From positions 319,001-383,000 of the forward strand of contig JAIUJO010000143.1 in the NCBI GenBank assembly GCA_023846275.1: a stretch of 64,000 nucleotides of DNA, in the 5' to 3' direction. Each line of letters starts with the position of its first letter. Within the stretch, counting starts at the first letter, position 1. The DNA comes from Vanilla planifolia. Its lineage: Eukaryota; Streptophyta; Magnoliopsida; Asparagales; Orchidaceae. The notes below the pieces were generated by a model that worked only from the letters and a program-made list of their open reading frames with translations, made no database searches and was not told the origin of the DNA. Below, piece after piece: positions 11,507 to 26,267 of the stretch. The position numbers and the translations under genes were made by a program.

Positions 11507-14500
11507 CAATGATTTTTAATTTGTTTATCATTTATTTTTTAATGAAGATTTTCTTTATTATTATATATTTTTAATTAAATTATATTTTTATTTGACTTTG
11601 CTTAAAGTTTTGCACACTTTTAACAATCAACACATTTAGCATCTTAAATAATTACTATTATTTTATATATTATTTAATTTGTAACATCTTTTTATTTATT
11701 GTGAGTCTTTTTGGCATGGACTAAGAGAAGATTTATTATTCATGAATTTTGAAAATTATTTTTACTTTTTAGTGCATTAATATTGAGTTATATTGATGAT
11801 ATTATTTTTGTTTTAAAATATTTTTACTTGTCATATCTATATTTTAAATTTAATTATTTGTCAAAATTATAATTGTCTAAGTTATAATTTTTATTTATGT
11901 TTACGAAACTTCAACTTTTTTCGCAAATTGCATTGAAACCTAATTTCTTTAATGTTACACAATATTTAATATTTTTAAATATTTGTAATGAACTTATTTT
12001 TTAAGATTCAAAATTTTTAAAATATGAAAGTTTTTTTATTTATGTAAAAGCTTTTTTGTTTTACCCCATGCATTATTTTATTTGAAAATGATATTTCTTC
12101 ACAGTACTAGAAGCCATTTTTTTAAAAATCAAAGTTATTTAATAATAAATATTACAAAAATTCTTATATGTTACATCCAATATTTGACATAATATAACAT
12201 ATTTTTGAGATGATTTAATCTAACGTAATTTAGGTGGTGAGTACAAAAATTTACCATGTGATACCTAACATAATTTCTCATTTAATTGAGATATAGTTAA
12301 AGGGAATATGATATAGCTAATGTTGTGCTCACATAGCGCATGTGTCCAATGCAGATGTGATAGGTATCGTCGTTGTATGAATATTTCTAATTATGAATAA
12401 TAAAGATATCATGGTAATATAAATAATTTTTTTTAATTTTAAATACTATTTTTATCATTAATTAGTTATAAACTTTTTTATAATATTATGTATACTTTTG
12501 TTAAATATGTTTTAAATTTTTTATGAATTTGTTTTGTAGGTTAGCATATATATCATGGTAATGCAAATAAATATTTTTTATAATTTTAAATACTATTTTT
12601 ATCATTAATAGGTCATAATTTTTTTTTTAATGTTATGTATGTTTTAACATTTTAAATATTATTTCATTTAAGTTATTTATATTCTTTCATAGTTCTTTAA
12701 TGTTATTTAAATTATTATAAAAACTTTATATAAGAGAAAGAAAAAATTGAAATTTCACAAATTTTTATTCATAATTTGTCGACAAAAAACTTAGAAAATA
12801 TAATAATTCTTCATCTTAAATAAAAATACTACAAAACAAATAATAATATTTGCGTAAATAAAAAGTATTAATATTCAATCTATATAGATAAATTGTCCAA
12901 TACAATTTTGAGCAAGGCATGTCAAATTTCAAACAAAATGTTCCATTGCATTATCTCGTAACATTTGAAATGTTCACTTTTTTTATTCTATCAATTTCTT
13001 TTAGCATTCCTTTTTTGATACTTTTATTAACGTCACTTTTTTTTAAATATATTTTTGTTATTATAGCATTTTATAATTAAAAATAAAATATCTTGATTAA
13101 TACTCAACAGTCTAATTATTTCTTAATTATTTAAAATACTCAAAAATCAAACTAAATACTTCTCAGTGATTATATAATTAAAATTGTAAAAAAAATTACA
13201 TTATGACAAAGATTTTGAAAGTTTATCAGTATTTTTTATAAGATTGCGTTGATTTTATATTGTATTTATTTTTTTATACCTACATCGTTTCATACACGCG
13301 TTGTTGGATTGTTATTTTTAAATTTTAAGTTTTCGAATTTTTAACTTTTTACTTTTCTTTTAATTTGAATGTTGTGCTTTGACTGCTGTGATTTGTTTTT
13401 TTTTTTTTTCTGAGATTGCATTAAAAAATATTTTAATTGTTAAACTTTTTTATTTGTTTTTTCATGAAATTTATTTTACATTAAATGACATAAATTTATT
13501 GAAATGACGTGTATATAATTAAAAAATTTTAGTTTCCTTATTTTTAATTTACTTTATTTTTATTTGAGAACTTCCTTTAACATGGTTTCAAATTGCCGGA
13601 AAACTTTTGCTGTTATATAATTGAATATTCTAGATTATTTAGTGCCTTGTTTCCCTGCTTATACTATTTAATTCACCACATCGATTATTTAACTAGTTTA
13701 TCAAAAAATTTCTTTAAATACTATGAAATAATGTGTTATATTACATTTATTTATCTATATTATAAGTTGATTTCAGCTCGAAGTTGATTTATAATTCAAA
13801 ATATTTTTATGTGCATAACATTTCAAAAAGGAATTTAAATAGTATTTTAGTTCTAAAACATTAAATAAAAAATAACAATTTCATAATTTAAAGTAAAATA
13901 ATAGGAAAAACAAACAAAACATAAAATATTAGAAATTAAAAAATGATATTTATATATAGTTAAAAGGGGAAAATAGTTGATATTTTGAAATCCTAAACTT
14001 CTTAAAACGATTCACCTAAATTTCTTAAAATTTTTTGCATAACATATCAAAGAAATTGGTATGCTATTAAGGACAATGAAAATACGCTATAAAAAAATAA
14101 AAAATAAAAATTGAACATTAAATAATAAATAATATTATAAAAAAATTTAATATTTCAAAATTTCTATGAACATCACTTTGATAAGTTTTGAAAAAAAGCA
14201 TGTTGAATTATATACTTAGAAAATAAAATAACTAAATTAAATTAAGAAAATAAAAAAATACAAAAAAAATTAAAATCCTGAAAATAACATGAAAATTTTG
14301 CTAATGCAATGCTTATGAGATGACAAAATTTAAAAAAAGAATAAATTAGTCTAGAAATATTAATTTTGTAAAAACAAATATTCAATATAGGAATAATTCT
14401 TTTAACAAGTAAAAACATTTCACTACTAAAATATTACCTAAAATATGATCTTATAAATAAAAGGTAAAAAGAAATTGTAAATTGAATAAAAATAAAAAGG

Positions 14501-16530
14501 ACTTTTCTACAAAAATACATACAAAAGATCCAAAATTTTTAACCAATTATCAAAACTGTGCACTACGCTATGAAAAAATTTCAAAATGTCTAAATTTATT
14601 TATAAGAAAGAAGTGGAAATGCCAATTAATATTATCATGAACCTTCTACAAGTCCAACTAACATCTTTAATTTTGAAGAATTATTTACTTTTAGTTACTT
14701 GTGAATGTGATCTAGTTACTACTTAATTATTTTAGAATATTATGAGAATATTTACTTAGTGGTTATGTTATGAATTTTTTTTAACATTTTTATCATTCTA
14801 TTATTTTATTGGATATTTAAATATTTAAAGTTTATTTTTCTAATTAGGTATTAATGATGTTATCCTGGTATAGTTATTTTTCCTTGTAAAATTAGGTAAT
14901 ATTTTCTGTTCTTAATTTCAAAATTTTTAGACTTTTTTATTCTCAAATTGTGTAAACATATTAATAAATTTCATGTTATTCAAAAATATTTCTTTAACTT
15001 TTTATACTTGTTTTACTAAATCATTTAATTAGGTCATTATTTTTTTCGATTTTTAATTTTTGGTGCCTTTTATACCTTTTTTTAGCAAGGTAAGTTCTCT
15101 GCAAATGGAATGGATACACAAAAACATTTAAAAAACTATGATGTTATATCACTTATTTTATCTTTCTTTAGTTAATTTTTTTAATTAATTACAATATTGA
15201 ATCGATCAAGTTTATATTTTGAAAATGCATCCTACTAAAGCTACACATAATGTTTTGAATATTTATTATTATTTAACATCTTATATGCTTAGTTTTTATA
15301 TTTTTAATATTTTTTTTATTTTGTTAATTTAGTTTTTGAGATTCTATTATCAAAATCCTTTTTTAAAAGATCATAAATAAAAATTAAATTTCAATATTTT
15401 TTTTATAATGTAAACTATAATTTTGTAAATTAATTATAAAATATTTTTATTTAACCTAAAATTATTTATGAAAAATTAGATAAGTATTCTATTGATGTAA
15501 AAAACTAATTTTTGTTAATGAAGATATTATACTTCTTAATCATTGTTCTATTTTTTTGTATTTTTTTGATGATGACATATTCATCACTAAATAATAAAGA
15601 TAACTTTTTACTATTTATGCAAATTCCTTTTTTATATTCTAGTTAAACATAACTATGCATGAGTTGTTTTTCTTCTAATGATTATACTATGGCATTCTAT
15701 TTTATATCTTCAGGTTTTACCTCTCTTCAATATCCTGTTAAGAAAGTTTTTTGTGGCTTAAATTATGCTTATTTATTAAAATTTAAAAATTTTTTGTTTA
15801 TTATTCTTTGGTGAATTATTCTTGAACTTGTTATCGTTAATCTTTATTTTGTAATGATTTTATGAAATATATTATACAATCTAATCATAACACATCTCTT
15901 AAAACCAAATATTATAAAAGATAGACTATAGAAAGGGCTAATTTATGTAGTCATATGCCTGCTTTATATTTATCATGCGAAAGGTTAAAGATGAGCCATA
16001 TGTCCATATTTTTTTGGAATCTTCACAATTTTTTTAATCCTTCAATGTAATCTAATTTCAACATTTTGTACTTCTATTTAGTTGTTAATTTGTTTTTCAC
16101 AAATTGTTTTATAGTTCTTGTTGTGAGGATGTTTTGGAAAATGAATTGTGCAATTAAATTTTAGTAATTTAAGTATGACCTATCTTAATGACTTTCTTTT
16201 ATGTTTGTATTTTGTTTAAATTTTCTATGTATTAATTGATGCTTGTTTATCTTTGACTATTAACAAAGTATTTTGTTACTAAACCATATAAGTATTTCTA
16301 AAATTATCATGTTTTAATGATTTGGGTATCTTAATGATTGTTTTAAATTATTATCTAAATTTCATAATTCATTTTAATCTTTCGAGATTTCTAATTATAA
16401 TGACAAATTTTTGAAACTCATTTAAAATAAATAAAATATTTCCTAAAACATAGTTTTGATTACTCCTTATATTTTATAGAATTTTAATTTTATGTGTTAT
16501 GCAATTAATTTTAGATGTTAAGGATTTGTT
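11507..16530. other. Single-copy AT-rich spacer, left part of duplication unit 2
   Basis: About 5 kb of low-complexity DNA lies between the two 11.5-kb repeats. It is T-rich on the plus strand to about 13,800, A-rich from 13,800 to 14,620, then T-rich again. I see no gene, retroelement motif, satellite monomer or RNA gene. The open frame 13,593-13,787 has no recognisable domain. If the duplication unit is 11,507-28,085, a second copy of this stretch should lie just left of the window. Confidence 0.6.
12405..12650 (+). repeat. Imperfect direct repeat, period about 144 bp
   Basis: A block starting ATATCATGGTAAT at 12,405 and holding TTTTAAATACTATTTTTATCATTAAT recurs from about 12,550 with a few changes. 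It is a two-copy local duplication inside the AT-rich spacer. Confidence 0.7.
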
Positions 16531-17506
16531 ATTATCATACTAAGTTGATGCACTTTTATATTTGTTGTATTGTTTTTAACAAACAAATTTTCAATAATGT
16601 ATGAATATTTAAATACCTATTCTAATTATTTATTTCGTAATTTAATTATTTCTTGTAAATTTTTTTAACACTTAATATCATTCATTCAAATTATACAAAT
16701 AATTATTTAATATATTATACAATTGAAAAACTTTTCTAATATAATACTTTGTTATATTATTATGGTAATACCTTTGAACATTTAGAATTATTTTTCAAAA
16801 CAAAATTTTTTTTAATTATTTTGATGTATAGTCTTATTTGAAAAAAAGTCAAAATATGTTTTTACAATTTGTTTGTCATTAACATGCCTGCCAATTTATT
16901 TTAAATATTTAAATTTTTTTTACTGTCTAACTAAAACATTTTTAAACATTCTTCTGTTTTATTTTCATTATTATGGGTACATGCATAATTTTTTAATTTT
17001 TTTAAAATACGTAGGATTTAGAATTATATACTTTGCAGTCAGTTGGGTTTTATATTTTTTGTTGATAGTCATAATATTTAATCGTTTAAGTGTGTAATTG
17101 CCTTGATAGTTATATTTTTTTTTACCTTGCTTTAAACTTTTTTGTGTCTATATCAACAAATTCTTTATCATTATTGTTTAAAAATGTCCTTTTTAACAAT
17201 GTTTTCGTATTTTTACTAAAATAATATTTATAATTGAATTACAGAAAAATTTACAATAGGTCATGCATACGAGCTGTAATAAATTTTCGTTTATTTTTCA
17301 TTACTTGTACTGCTTTTAGCAACTTTCTTTGTGCATCATTTTTTAACTTATTTAACAATGTATATTATTATTTTGATTAATATCTCTTGCTCATAATTTT
17401 TTCCCTTAAAAAATAAAGTTTATTTACAAAATTGCACCAATCAAATTCATCTATCAAAGATGTAGTTTTCATAGTCAAATAGTCTAAATCATTTTGATTA
17501 AGAAGC

Positions 17507-18477
17507 ACAAGAAAAATAGCTCTTTTAGTCATTATTTCAAGCCACTAAAATATTTTATTTAAATGAGGATGTTTTGTTAAAAATATGAAAATAGTACGAG
17601 GAATAAGGCAATTTTACCAATTTTGTAAGTAGTTTTAGTTGATAAAAAATGTATATGAATAACTAAAATTTTGAATAATATGGATTAATGAAACTTTTTA
17701 CAATCTTAAAAAAATTTGTAACCCATGACATTGAAGGTGTTTGCAGCCTTGACCATTTCGACTTCTATATACTACTTCTATTAGTCATCAAACTTCGAAA
17801 AGTGGTGTTCTTCTCAAGTCAATGTAGTTATTAATTTTAATTATTTCTATTTGATTTAATTAAGATACTTATGCCTCTTTAATCATTTTAATTTTATGTT
17901 ACCTATTATGTCTCTTCTATCGCTATTTTATGTCATTGTAAAGCTGTAGTATCATGTTTCCTTTCTCTAATTGTATAATGGTTTAGCTTACTATTCTCTT
18001 AGCAAAAGGCTTATATTGAGTATTTGTCATTACTTATTTCTATTATAGGTCGGCAAACGCTTTTTTTAAGTCATATCAACTAAAAATCATTTGTAGAGAT
18101 TTTAATTCTTATTGATTCTCTTATTTCATAATTTTTAAAAAAATTTATTAAAAAATTCATATATTTTCAATTGAATTTAAAATTTATACAAAATCATTTT
18201 TTGATGTTCATTCAAATATTTAAAAATACTTTTAAGCTTTTTTTTGAAATATTTTTGCAAGAAATAGAAATTTTTATGTCTAATTATTCACCCATGCCTT
18301 ACTCAACCAAACTTTAATAAATTTCACACCAAAATTCTCTTTTTGTGAGAAGAAATGTTCAAGTGATCTATGGATCAAATTATTTTTTGAACAAGTTTAG
18401 GCAAACATGGTTCTAATTTCAATCCTCCATTCTTTTGTGATAATTTTAATCTCTTTTGAAAAAATAACTAATTATTT
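17507..18477 (+). repeat. Family D dispersed repeat, fragment in copy 2
   Basis: This is the duplicate of the fragment at 930-1,900. A 47-bp sequence at 17,434-17,480, absent from copy 1, lies just to its left. Confidence 0.6.
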
Positions 18478-18687
18478 AAAATCTATTGATAGAGAAATAT
18501 TAGAAATAATACAAACTTCTTTTAATATTCCCACAAAAAAAAATCTCATAGGATATTTTTCGTTATCCATTGAATACTACTAAATTTAATAAAATTGTTA
18601 GTTTAAACATAACTTGTAAAATTTGGCATAAGTTAATGATGACTTATGAAGGATCATTTGAGAAGAATGAAATAAAAAGTGTAATAA

Positions 18688-18705
18688 GAAGAAGAAGAAG
18701 AAGAA
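18688..18705 (+). repeat. GAA microsatellite in copy 2
   Basis: This is the duplicate of the (GAA)6 tract of copy 1, with an unchanged repeat count. Confidence 0.9.
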
Positions 18706-19756
18706 GGCATTAAAAAGGGAATGAGTCAAAGGTAACCATTAGAAGTGGAAAGAAAGAAAATATTGAGGGACACTTCTATATGATGGCTAGAGAAGAAAAA
18801 GAAGAGTGTGGATCTTCAAGTAAGGAAGAAAATTACTTTAAAGAAAAACAAGATAAGTAATTACTTTATGTTTACAAAAAGCACGAACAATATAGTAAAA
18901 AAATAAAAGAATTTAAAAAATGAATATAGTGAATATGTAATTCATTATAAAAGAACTATTGAAAGGTCCAAATTGATTTTAAATAGTATGGAAAGGGTTT
19001 TGATTTAAAATAAAAAGTTAATAAGCATGTATCATTAGTTAAGAAATTGAGTAACTTTATATATACTTGCAGCCTTATTACTCATTTTCAAAAACTAAAT
19101 CTAATTATTAGAGAAGTTTTTGTTCGAATATCTTATATACATATGTATGCTGACATTTTATATGTTGTAATCATTAGCTTACATGACGCTATTACTTACA
19201 ACCCAGTTATATTTTACTTGCATGTAAGATTAGAGCTAATATACATTTGAAATTTCCAATGTTTGCATAGTGAGTGAAAGCAAATAATATCATAGTTGAA
19301 CACAAATATGTTAAACCCAAAATGACTTAGGTTCTCAAATGTAATAATAAAAATCAAGTATTATGCATATAAAATTTGATTAACAACATTTAACTAAAAA
19401 ATTAGTGTAAACGTAAATGAAGAAAAAAATAAGATTTGAGAAATAAAATTTAAAATATTCAAATGAAATAAATAGGGAAAAACGATGTAGTTGAAAAAAC
19501 TTAGAACTCTAAAACATATTTAGGTTTATCATAAACAAATAGTTAAATATGAAATTTTGATTAATTTTAGAATTAATGTTATCATAACAATTAATCTTGT
19601 TGAAGATTTTGATTAAAAATTGTATAATAAGCCTTAAAAAATGTTGTGTCATTTCTATTAAAAAAGAACTAAAATAATTTGAACGAAATTGTGTGAGTTG
19701 AACCTAAACTATACAATTAAGTGTTATTAGAAAGAAGTGATTTTCTTAAAAAATGG

Positions 19757-21457
19757 AACTAGTTCATTAATTATTTGAAAATTTATAAAATGCTAAGTTT
19801 ATTAAAAACTTAAAAAAATTTGATTGAGTCACTTCGAGTGATAATAAAAAAGGAAAGTCAATGGAAATTGAAAGAAATAAATATGAATTAAGGAGAAGCA
19901 TTAATCTAGTCATGTCATATATGTAAGTAGAGTTTATCATTAATTATTTTTTATGTTCTTTTATAAATAATTTATGTTTTTTTATTAATTTTATTAAAAC
20001 TTTTACTATCATCAAAATTTAGAGATTGTTTTGACATTGACCTCTAAACATAGTGTTTTGTTTGAGATAGCAAATCCTAAGTGTTTTGAATGGATTTATT
20101 GAAGTTAATTTTTAGGTTTTAAAAAATCGATACATGTGCTTATGGGAAACTTGAAGAAGTAGAGTAATCGTCAAATCCAATGAAGATCGTCTTAGTCAGA
20201 GTGAAAAACAACTAAGAGATATTTTTAGATTTAATTTTAGGTATTTCAATCTTATTTTATTAAAATATTAAGTTTCTTTAAAATACTTATTACGAGAGGC
20301 AAAAATTAAATTTTATCAAAACTAATATCCTCCAAAAGATATTAGGTTCTCAAAAACTTAATCCATTCTCTTTTACTATCTTAAAAATCTTTTTATATTT
20401 TTTTATTAATTCTTATTATTGATTGAATAAAATTTGTAAAATATACATTATAATTATAATAATAAAAAATTAAATAATACTAATTAAAATAATGCTAATT
20501 ATTAGCAATAAAATAAATGTCTCTATAGTTCATAAAGCACGTTGGTTGTTGCAAAGAGGTATGTAATGCAAGTCCTTGAAGTCATCTGCGAGTTGCGATA
20601 TTTAGTACAATTGCAAACATAGTTATGTTGGGTCATAGAATGGGCTCGTACTCTTTTCTCTGTATATAAAATGTATAAAGAAATACTGGTAGCACTAGTA
20701 AAGACTTCTCGAGCAAATCTTGGGGCAACAAACCCTGAATAAGTTGGCTATGAGGAACACTTAAAGCTTTATATACAAAATATCTTTGTTCACCTTCACA
20801 ATATAAGACTAAAGCAAAGCCTTCTTTTCCCATAAAATGTTTCAAAATTGTGGGGATAACAAGAACCATCCAATCATGCAATTTCTGGATTGAACAACCT
20901 CCATGTTATCTATCTTTTTATAAAGTGTGATACCTTTAAATAATTGCATGATCAATTTTTATTGCATGTGCATGATCAAAATTTAGCCATCATGCCAAGA
21001 TTTAGATCTAACATTTTTTATCAAATACTTTATTTAAACATCACCATAAAATCTCATATGTTTAGTCGTACTCCCAAACAATAAGTGTCGGTTCATTCTA
21101 TTCAAGTGATTCATGTGCAATATCTATCTTATTTTAGCTACTTTTTTTAGCCTTTAGAATATTTTCTTTAAATAGTAATCTTTCAAATAAAATTAAAAAA
21201 ATAGATAGAAACAATGACGATTATTTTTCTTGTTTTGTAAGATCCTTTAGTCGTTAAAAATATTTATAAATAAGAGAATTTTTTAAGGAAATGGATTGAT
21301 GAATTTGAAGATAATTTAAATAAAATTTTTAAGTAGCGATATTCAAGCCGTTAGTATCACATAATAAATTGTTCTACTATAGCCACTTGCTTTAGTTGCC
21401 AAACTTCTAATTGTAACTTTCTTCTTAAGTTAGTTAAGTTATTAATTTTTTTATTCA
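19757..21457 (+). repeat. Family D dispersed repeat, middle part, copy 2
   Basis: This is the duplicate of 3,180-4,880. A cluster of substitutions relative to copy 1 falls in the 20,560-20,890 part, where the short minus-strand frame lies. Confidence 0.65.
20633..20881 (-). pseudogene. Copy 2 of the short minus-strand frame
   Basis: This is the 82-codon counterpart of the frame at 4,068-4,304, still open in the second 16.5-kb copy. It differs by a few amino acids (for example FVYKALSVP against FIYKALNVP) and ends slightly further on. Neither copy has an upstream signal that would mark it as a working gene. Confidence 0.3.
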
Positions 21458-21477
21458 TAACTTGTGTAATTGACCTT

Positions 21478-22538
21478 TCCTCAAGAAACTATCTTGGATG
21501 AACCACCATGCTATTTATGTAGTATTAGCAACAAATTTACTTAAATTTGAAAGACAAAATGCATGATGTGCTCTAGCTAATGGTAATGGCAAAACTATCT
21601 TATAAGTAATGTAACAATTAATTTCATTAATCTATATAGGAACAAAATTGCTTATTTATAATTATCGTCATTTTTCCAAGCATTATAAAGCATTTCATTA
21701 GGCATACCTTTATGAATACATGATCCTCTTCTTAAAAGTCCACTTTCGTAATTTTCATTTCAAAATTTCGATGGAGTAAACCTATTCTTTTTAACTCATG
21801 TTTTCATTAGGTGGATATTCTTGATAGTATCTACACTCATATCGACATCAAGAGGAGTACTCTTAATTTGTTAATTTAAGTGTAATGATAATTAATATAA
21901 GATATTATATGCTACTATGTAAAGTGTCATCTCTATGCTAGACAAACAATTATTATTGTATAAGAATATTAATTAAAAGTCAATACTTATCCTAACTACA
22001 TCAAAACCTAATTTTCATAACCTTAATATATCCTTTCGTCTTTTAAATATTCTCTTTCATTTAATTCTATTTTTAGCCTAGAATGTTGTGTTAAACATTA
22101 TTTGAATATAATATGCATCACACAACCTTTTAAAAATGTATGATGTGACTTTGGAATCCTTATGTAATATAATTGATTTTGCCATGCCATATATATCTTA
22201 CTATTTTGTCAAGGTATATTTGGCCTATTATTTTGTAAAACAAACGTTGCCTTAAAAAGCAACATATGAATTTTTATCGTTGTTAACAACAATTTCAATT
22301 CAGTGTAATTTAACATCTCCACAAATAAATATTTTTCTTTTAATCTTCCTCACAACACCAAGATAACATAGGACAATAACAGCTTGTTATCAATATGCCA
22401 CAACGACTAATATAGTAAAGTTCATTCATTTTGTTATGGATATACCATATACTATTAAATTATCCATCTAAATACTTAATTGAGCATCCTCTTTGTTATA
22501 CTTCATGCAGTGTTTCTCTCCTTAAAACTATAGATGCT
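21478..22538 (-). mobile_element. Ty3/gypsy integrase fossil, copy 2
   Basis: This is the duplicate of the minus-strand gypsy integrase fossil of copy 1, with only a handful of substitutions. Its decay therefore predates the segmental duplication. Confidence 0.7.
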
Positions 22539-22867
22539 ATATTTACTTCCCCTTTGTGATATAGGATCTCAAAACTATAATTCCATAGTAATTGAACCCA
22601 TTCTAATGACTTCAATATATAAATAGATTTATAATCAAACCAATTATGAATAAAATATTATGTCTATGTTTCAATAATAAGAAGCTTATATATTAAAACT
22701 TGTGCATATTTTGATTATAGAGTTACATCAGTAAGTAGATAGGAATTAGAAATTAGAAAGCAAGTTAATGGAAGCTATCTCAACACAATATTCTTCAAAT
22801 AGATAAAATAATTATCAATTTATTAAAAAATTTTAGTCGTAACGGAATCTGTTCAAGTGTTGTTTGA

Positions 22868-24838
22868 TCAAATTATGCATCAAAACAAAGAGGTAGATTT
22901 AGAAGACATGGAAGGCTTTGGAATACTAAAATTGGATGACAAACAAAGATCCTGGTATGACAAACTTTTTAGATTTCTACTTGAACATTATTTTAGTGTC
23001 AGAATGTAGAAAAGATTTTGTTCATCAAGGATTGTACCAATTAGCCTCTTTTAGTCCAATATATTTTGATCAATGAACTATGAATTTTTCAAATGATTTT
23101 GTAAGCATGTGGGTGTAGGATTTGAGATGAACATAATCAATGAGTTTTCATAGTTTCTCAAGTTACAAGTTAACTAGGATAAGAAACTTATCCTTGATCT
23201 TACATAAAGTATATAAATGAGGTGGTGAAACTTTGAAAAAAGGAAATAGTTGCATCAAAGGAGTTATTATAGAATGAAAATCACCTTAGAGATGTAATCT
23301 GAAGTGACCTCTCCTTTGGAGTAGAAACTAAAACCTTTCTATAAAAAGAAATTACGTAAGTTTTATCTATTTTAAAATTTTTATTAAACAATACAAGTGA
23401 AACATTGAGGAAAGAGTTTTTAAATGCCAATGTTGGATGTTTTCAACTTGTTTTTGACAGTTAATGTTTTCGAATTAAAAGGTTGGCCAACTGACCACAT
23501 TATTGTGCCAAAAAAGTGGATACCCAAAAATAAAAAGTAAATGATTTTTCATTCAAAATAAGGGATGTCTAGTAGCAAATGGTTATGATTAAGTGGAAAG
23601 ATTAAACTTAGAAGGAATACTTAAATCGATGGTAATGTTTAAGGCAACAAGGTCATTTTTTAACTTTTTTTATTACAAGTTACTTAAACTATACCAAATG
23701 GATGTTCAGAACACCTTCTTAGATCTTATTATTTAGTATAAAGTGTATGTAGAATAATTGGATTGCATTCAACATTATCTTCATCAAAATAATGTGCGTA
23801 AGCTATTGACCTAAATATGTATTGTAGCATGATCAAAGATCGTGGTATCACGTACTTAGTAGATATCTACTCAATCATTATTTTGGGATAGGAATTTAGA
23901 TATATAACTTTGTTCATCAAGAATTATGCTGATGAACTTCCTCTAATCATATATTTTGTAGATTATCATATTTGGACCAATAAACTTATACTCATATGAA
24001 TGATTTATTATTTTTATGGGTTTTGGAATAGAGATGAACACATGGGTTATGTCATTTATTTTCTAAGATTAAAATTTTAACAAGATAAGGAAGGTATCCT
24101 TTTATCTTACATAAAATATATAAATGAGTTATTAAAATTTCTAGATCATAAGAAACTCAAAAGCATTTCAACTTTTAAGAGTCCCCACCATGTTATTTAC
24201 TAAACATCAGAAAGGAAAACATATATTTTTTTCTATACAACAAGGGATGATATGTTCCTTACTTGATTATAAGATGACCCAACATTGAATTTAGTGTTAG
24301 AATTTTTTTATTAGTTTTAATAAGGCCCCAAGGACATCCATCAAGAAGTTATAAATAGAATGCTTTGGTGCCTACTTTAAACATAGGTATTGGGGTTTTC
24401 GTACCCCAATTTTTAATTATGTCATGATTTAATAAGATATCGCTACAAACATTATGCATGTTCTCAAGCACATAAGAAAACATTGTAGGAATTTAATTAT
24501 TCTTTTGACACCTCTTAAAGTCATGATCTAGAAAAAAAAGGAATTATTGCTTCAGCAACAATTGAACCATAGTATAAAGCATTGGGAGGATTTCAGTAAA
24601 AGTTTTGGGTTTGAAAAAGAAAGAAGATTATATGGGATTACATTTACAAAAAATCGCTAAAAAATATGTCAATTTGAACATCCTTTTTCCCACTCAAAAC
24701 CCAATAAAGTACTATAAGAGTAAAAATGAAATATGGTAGAAACTCATTTTGCTGTTAGCAACATGCAACTTGTTGGCACTTTAACAAAGCTTCTTAGTAA
24801 AGATTTGTTCCATAGAATTTGATGTTTTTTTATGATGA
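22868..24838 (+). mobile_element. Ty1/copia fossils, copy 2
   Basis: This is the duplicate of both copia pieces of copy 1 (6,290-8,260). It is nearly identical, so the element was already a fossil when the 16.5-kb unit duplicated. Confidence 0.75.
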
Positions 24839-25509
24839 CAAAATAAGGAGAAATTAATCTTGTTTTTAAAAGAAGTTATTTCAGTGAATCAGAGCTCATA
24901 TATATGCTTCAATTAGTTTCAAAGCTTACTTCACTTAATAATTTCCAGGGAACATTTTCTTTCAGTGACTCCGATTTTTCTTGTGAGAGACAAGGAACGA
25001 AGGTGAGAGTCCTTCCATCGATAGAGCCCACAAGCAAATCCATTGTGAGAGACAAGGATCAAAGGTAAAAAACTATCCAATAAGAGGGTCGGCAACAAGA
25101 TAAACTCTCTCTTCTCCAAAAATTCAAATAAATATCAAAAGCTTTAACTGTTCAGTAATTTTTATTTTCTAGATAATAATTTAATGGTCAAGTTACCCTT
25201 TTCAATTAGAATATTTCACATAAAATTTGTCTAAATCTTTATTTTATATGTCTATAATTAAATGTAACAAAAATTTTTTTTTTTGGATTTTATGCTTAAT
25301 GCTTCAAATGTAGTCTAATCAACTTAATAATCAATGCTACAATTTTGGCAAGCCAATCTTTTAATAGTTCTAAAATATCCCATATGTCATCTTACCCTAA
25401 TTATTATGTAGTATTTTTTTATACTTTCTAATTATCTTTTTAGTATTTTGAATATTATAGGATGCAAGTTAGACCATGACAGAAGTTTAAAGGTGCCACG
25501 CATCCACTT

Positions 25510-25521
25510 TGGTATCAAAGA
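25510..25521 (+). other. Primer-binding-site-like sequence, copy 2
   Basis: This is the same TGGTATCAAAGA site in the second 16.5-kb copy, upstream of the copy-2 gag fossil. Confidence 0.55.
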
Positions 25522-26267
25522 TTGAATTTCAACTAAATTTTTTTTCTTTTATTTGGTGCATTCAAGTTTGGCGTCAGACATAAGTTTTTATACAAAAAAA
25601 ATTCCTCTACTTAATACATCAACTTTGGATTCAACTAATTTCTTAATATTAAAAATATTATTTTTTTATTAGAAAAGGACTCTTTATTTTCTTATTAAAA
25701 CTTTTAAATTATTTTTCAACCAAAAAATTCTCCTTATTTTTTTCTTTTTTACATATTTTATCCATTAAGAAACTCTTAGCATGTTTTGGATAAACTTTGT
25801 TTTACGAGGTGTTAAAACAATAGTGATATAACTGTCCACCATCTTTCCTAAGAACTATTTATTTCTATCTAAAAGGTGTTTAGGCAAAAGCAGGGACCTT
25901 CATCATTTGTTATTTTCCTAGAAGCACATCCCAAGTCAACTTTACAAGTTTATAGTTGTGATTACTTTGCTTTCATATTTTTTTATTAAAAAAGAAAAAA
26001 ACATATCCCAAATTATTTTCTTTCCTTGATATCTCTTGTATGATAAATCTTTGAACTATCATGAGATTTAATTGGTTTTATCAAAAAGTAAATAAAAATG
26101 ACGAATAAGTTCAGTGTGAAGACAAAATTTAAACAATGATCCCATACTAAAGATATCTCAATCAATAGCCCAACTCACCCAAATAGTTGGTCAAATCTTT
26201 TTAAACAAACAACATGATCAAAATCCTAAAGGAAAAAGGGATAATAAAAGAAGTGTCAGACATAATG

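Noticed and set aside
13391-13412. Poly-T run as a terminator or RNA polymerase III stop
   Set aside because: Homopolymer runs are frequent in this DNA and no tRNA-like or A/B-box structure lies upstream.
13593-13787. 64-codon plus-strand frame in the AT-rich spacer
   Set aside because: Low-complexity aromatic and isoleucine-rich product with no second copy or motif; a chance frame.
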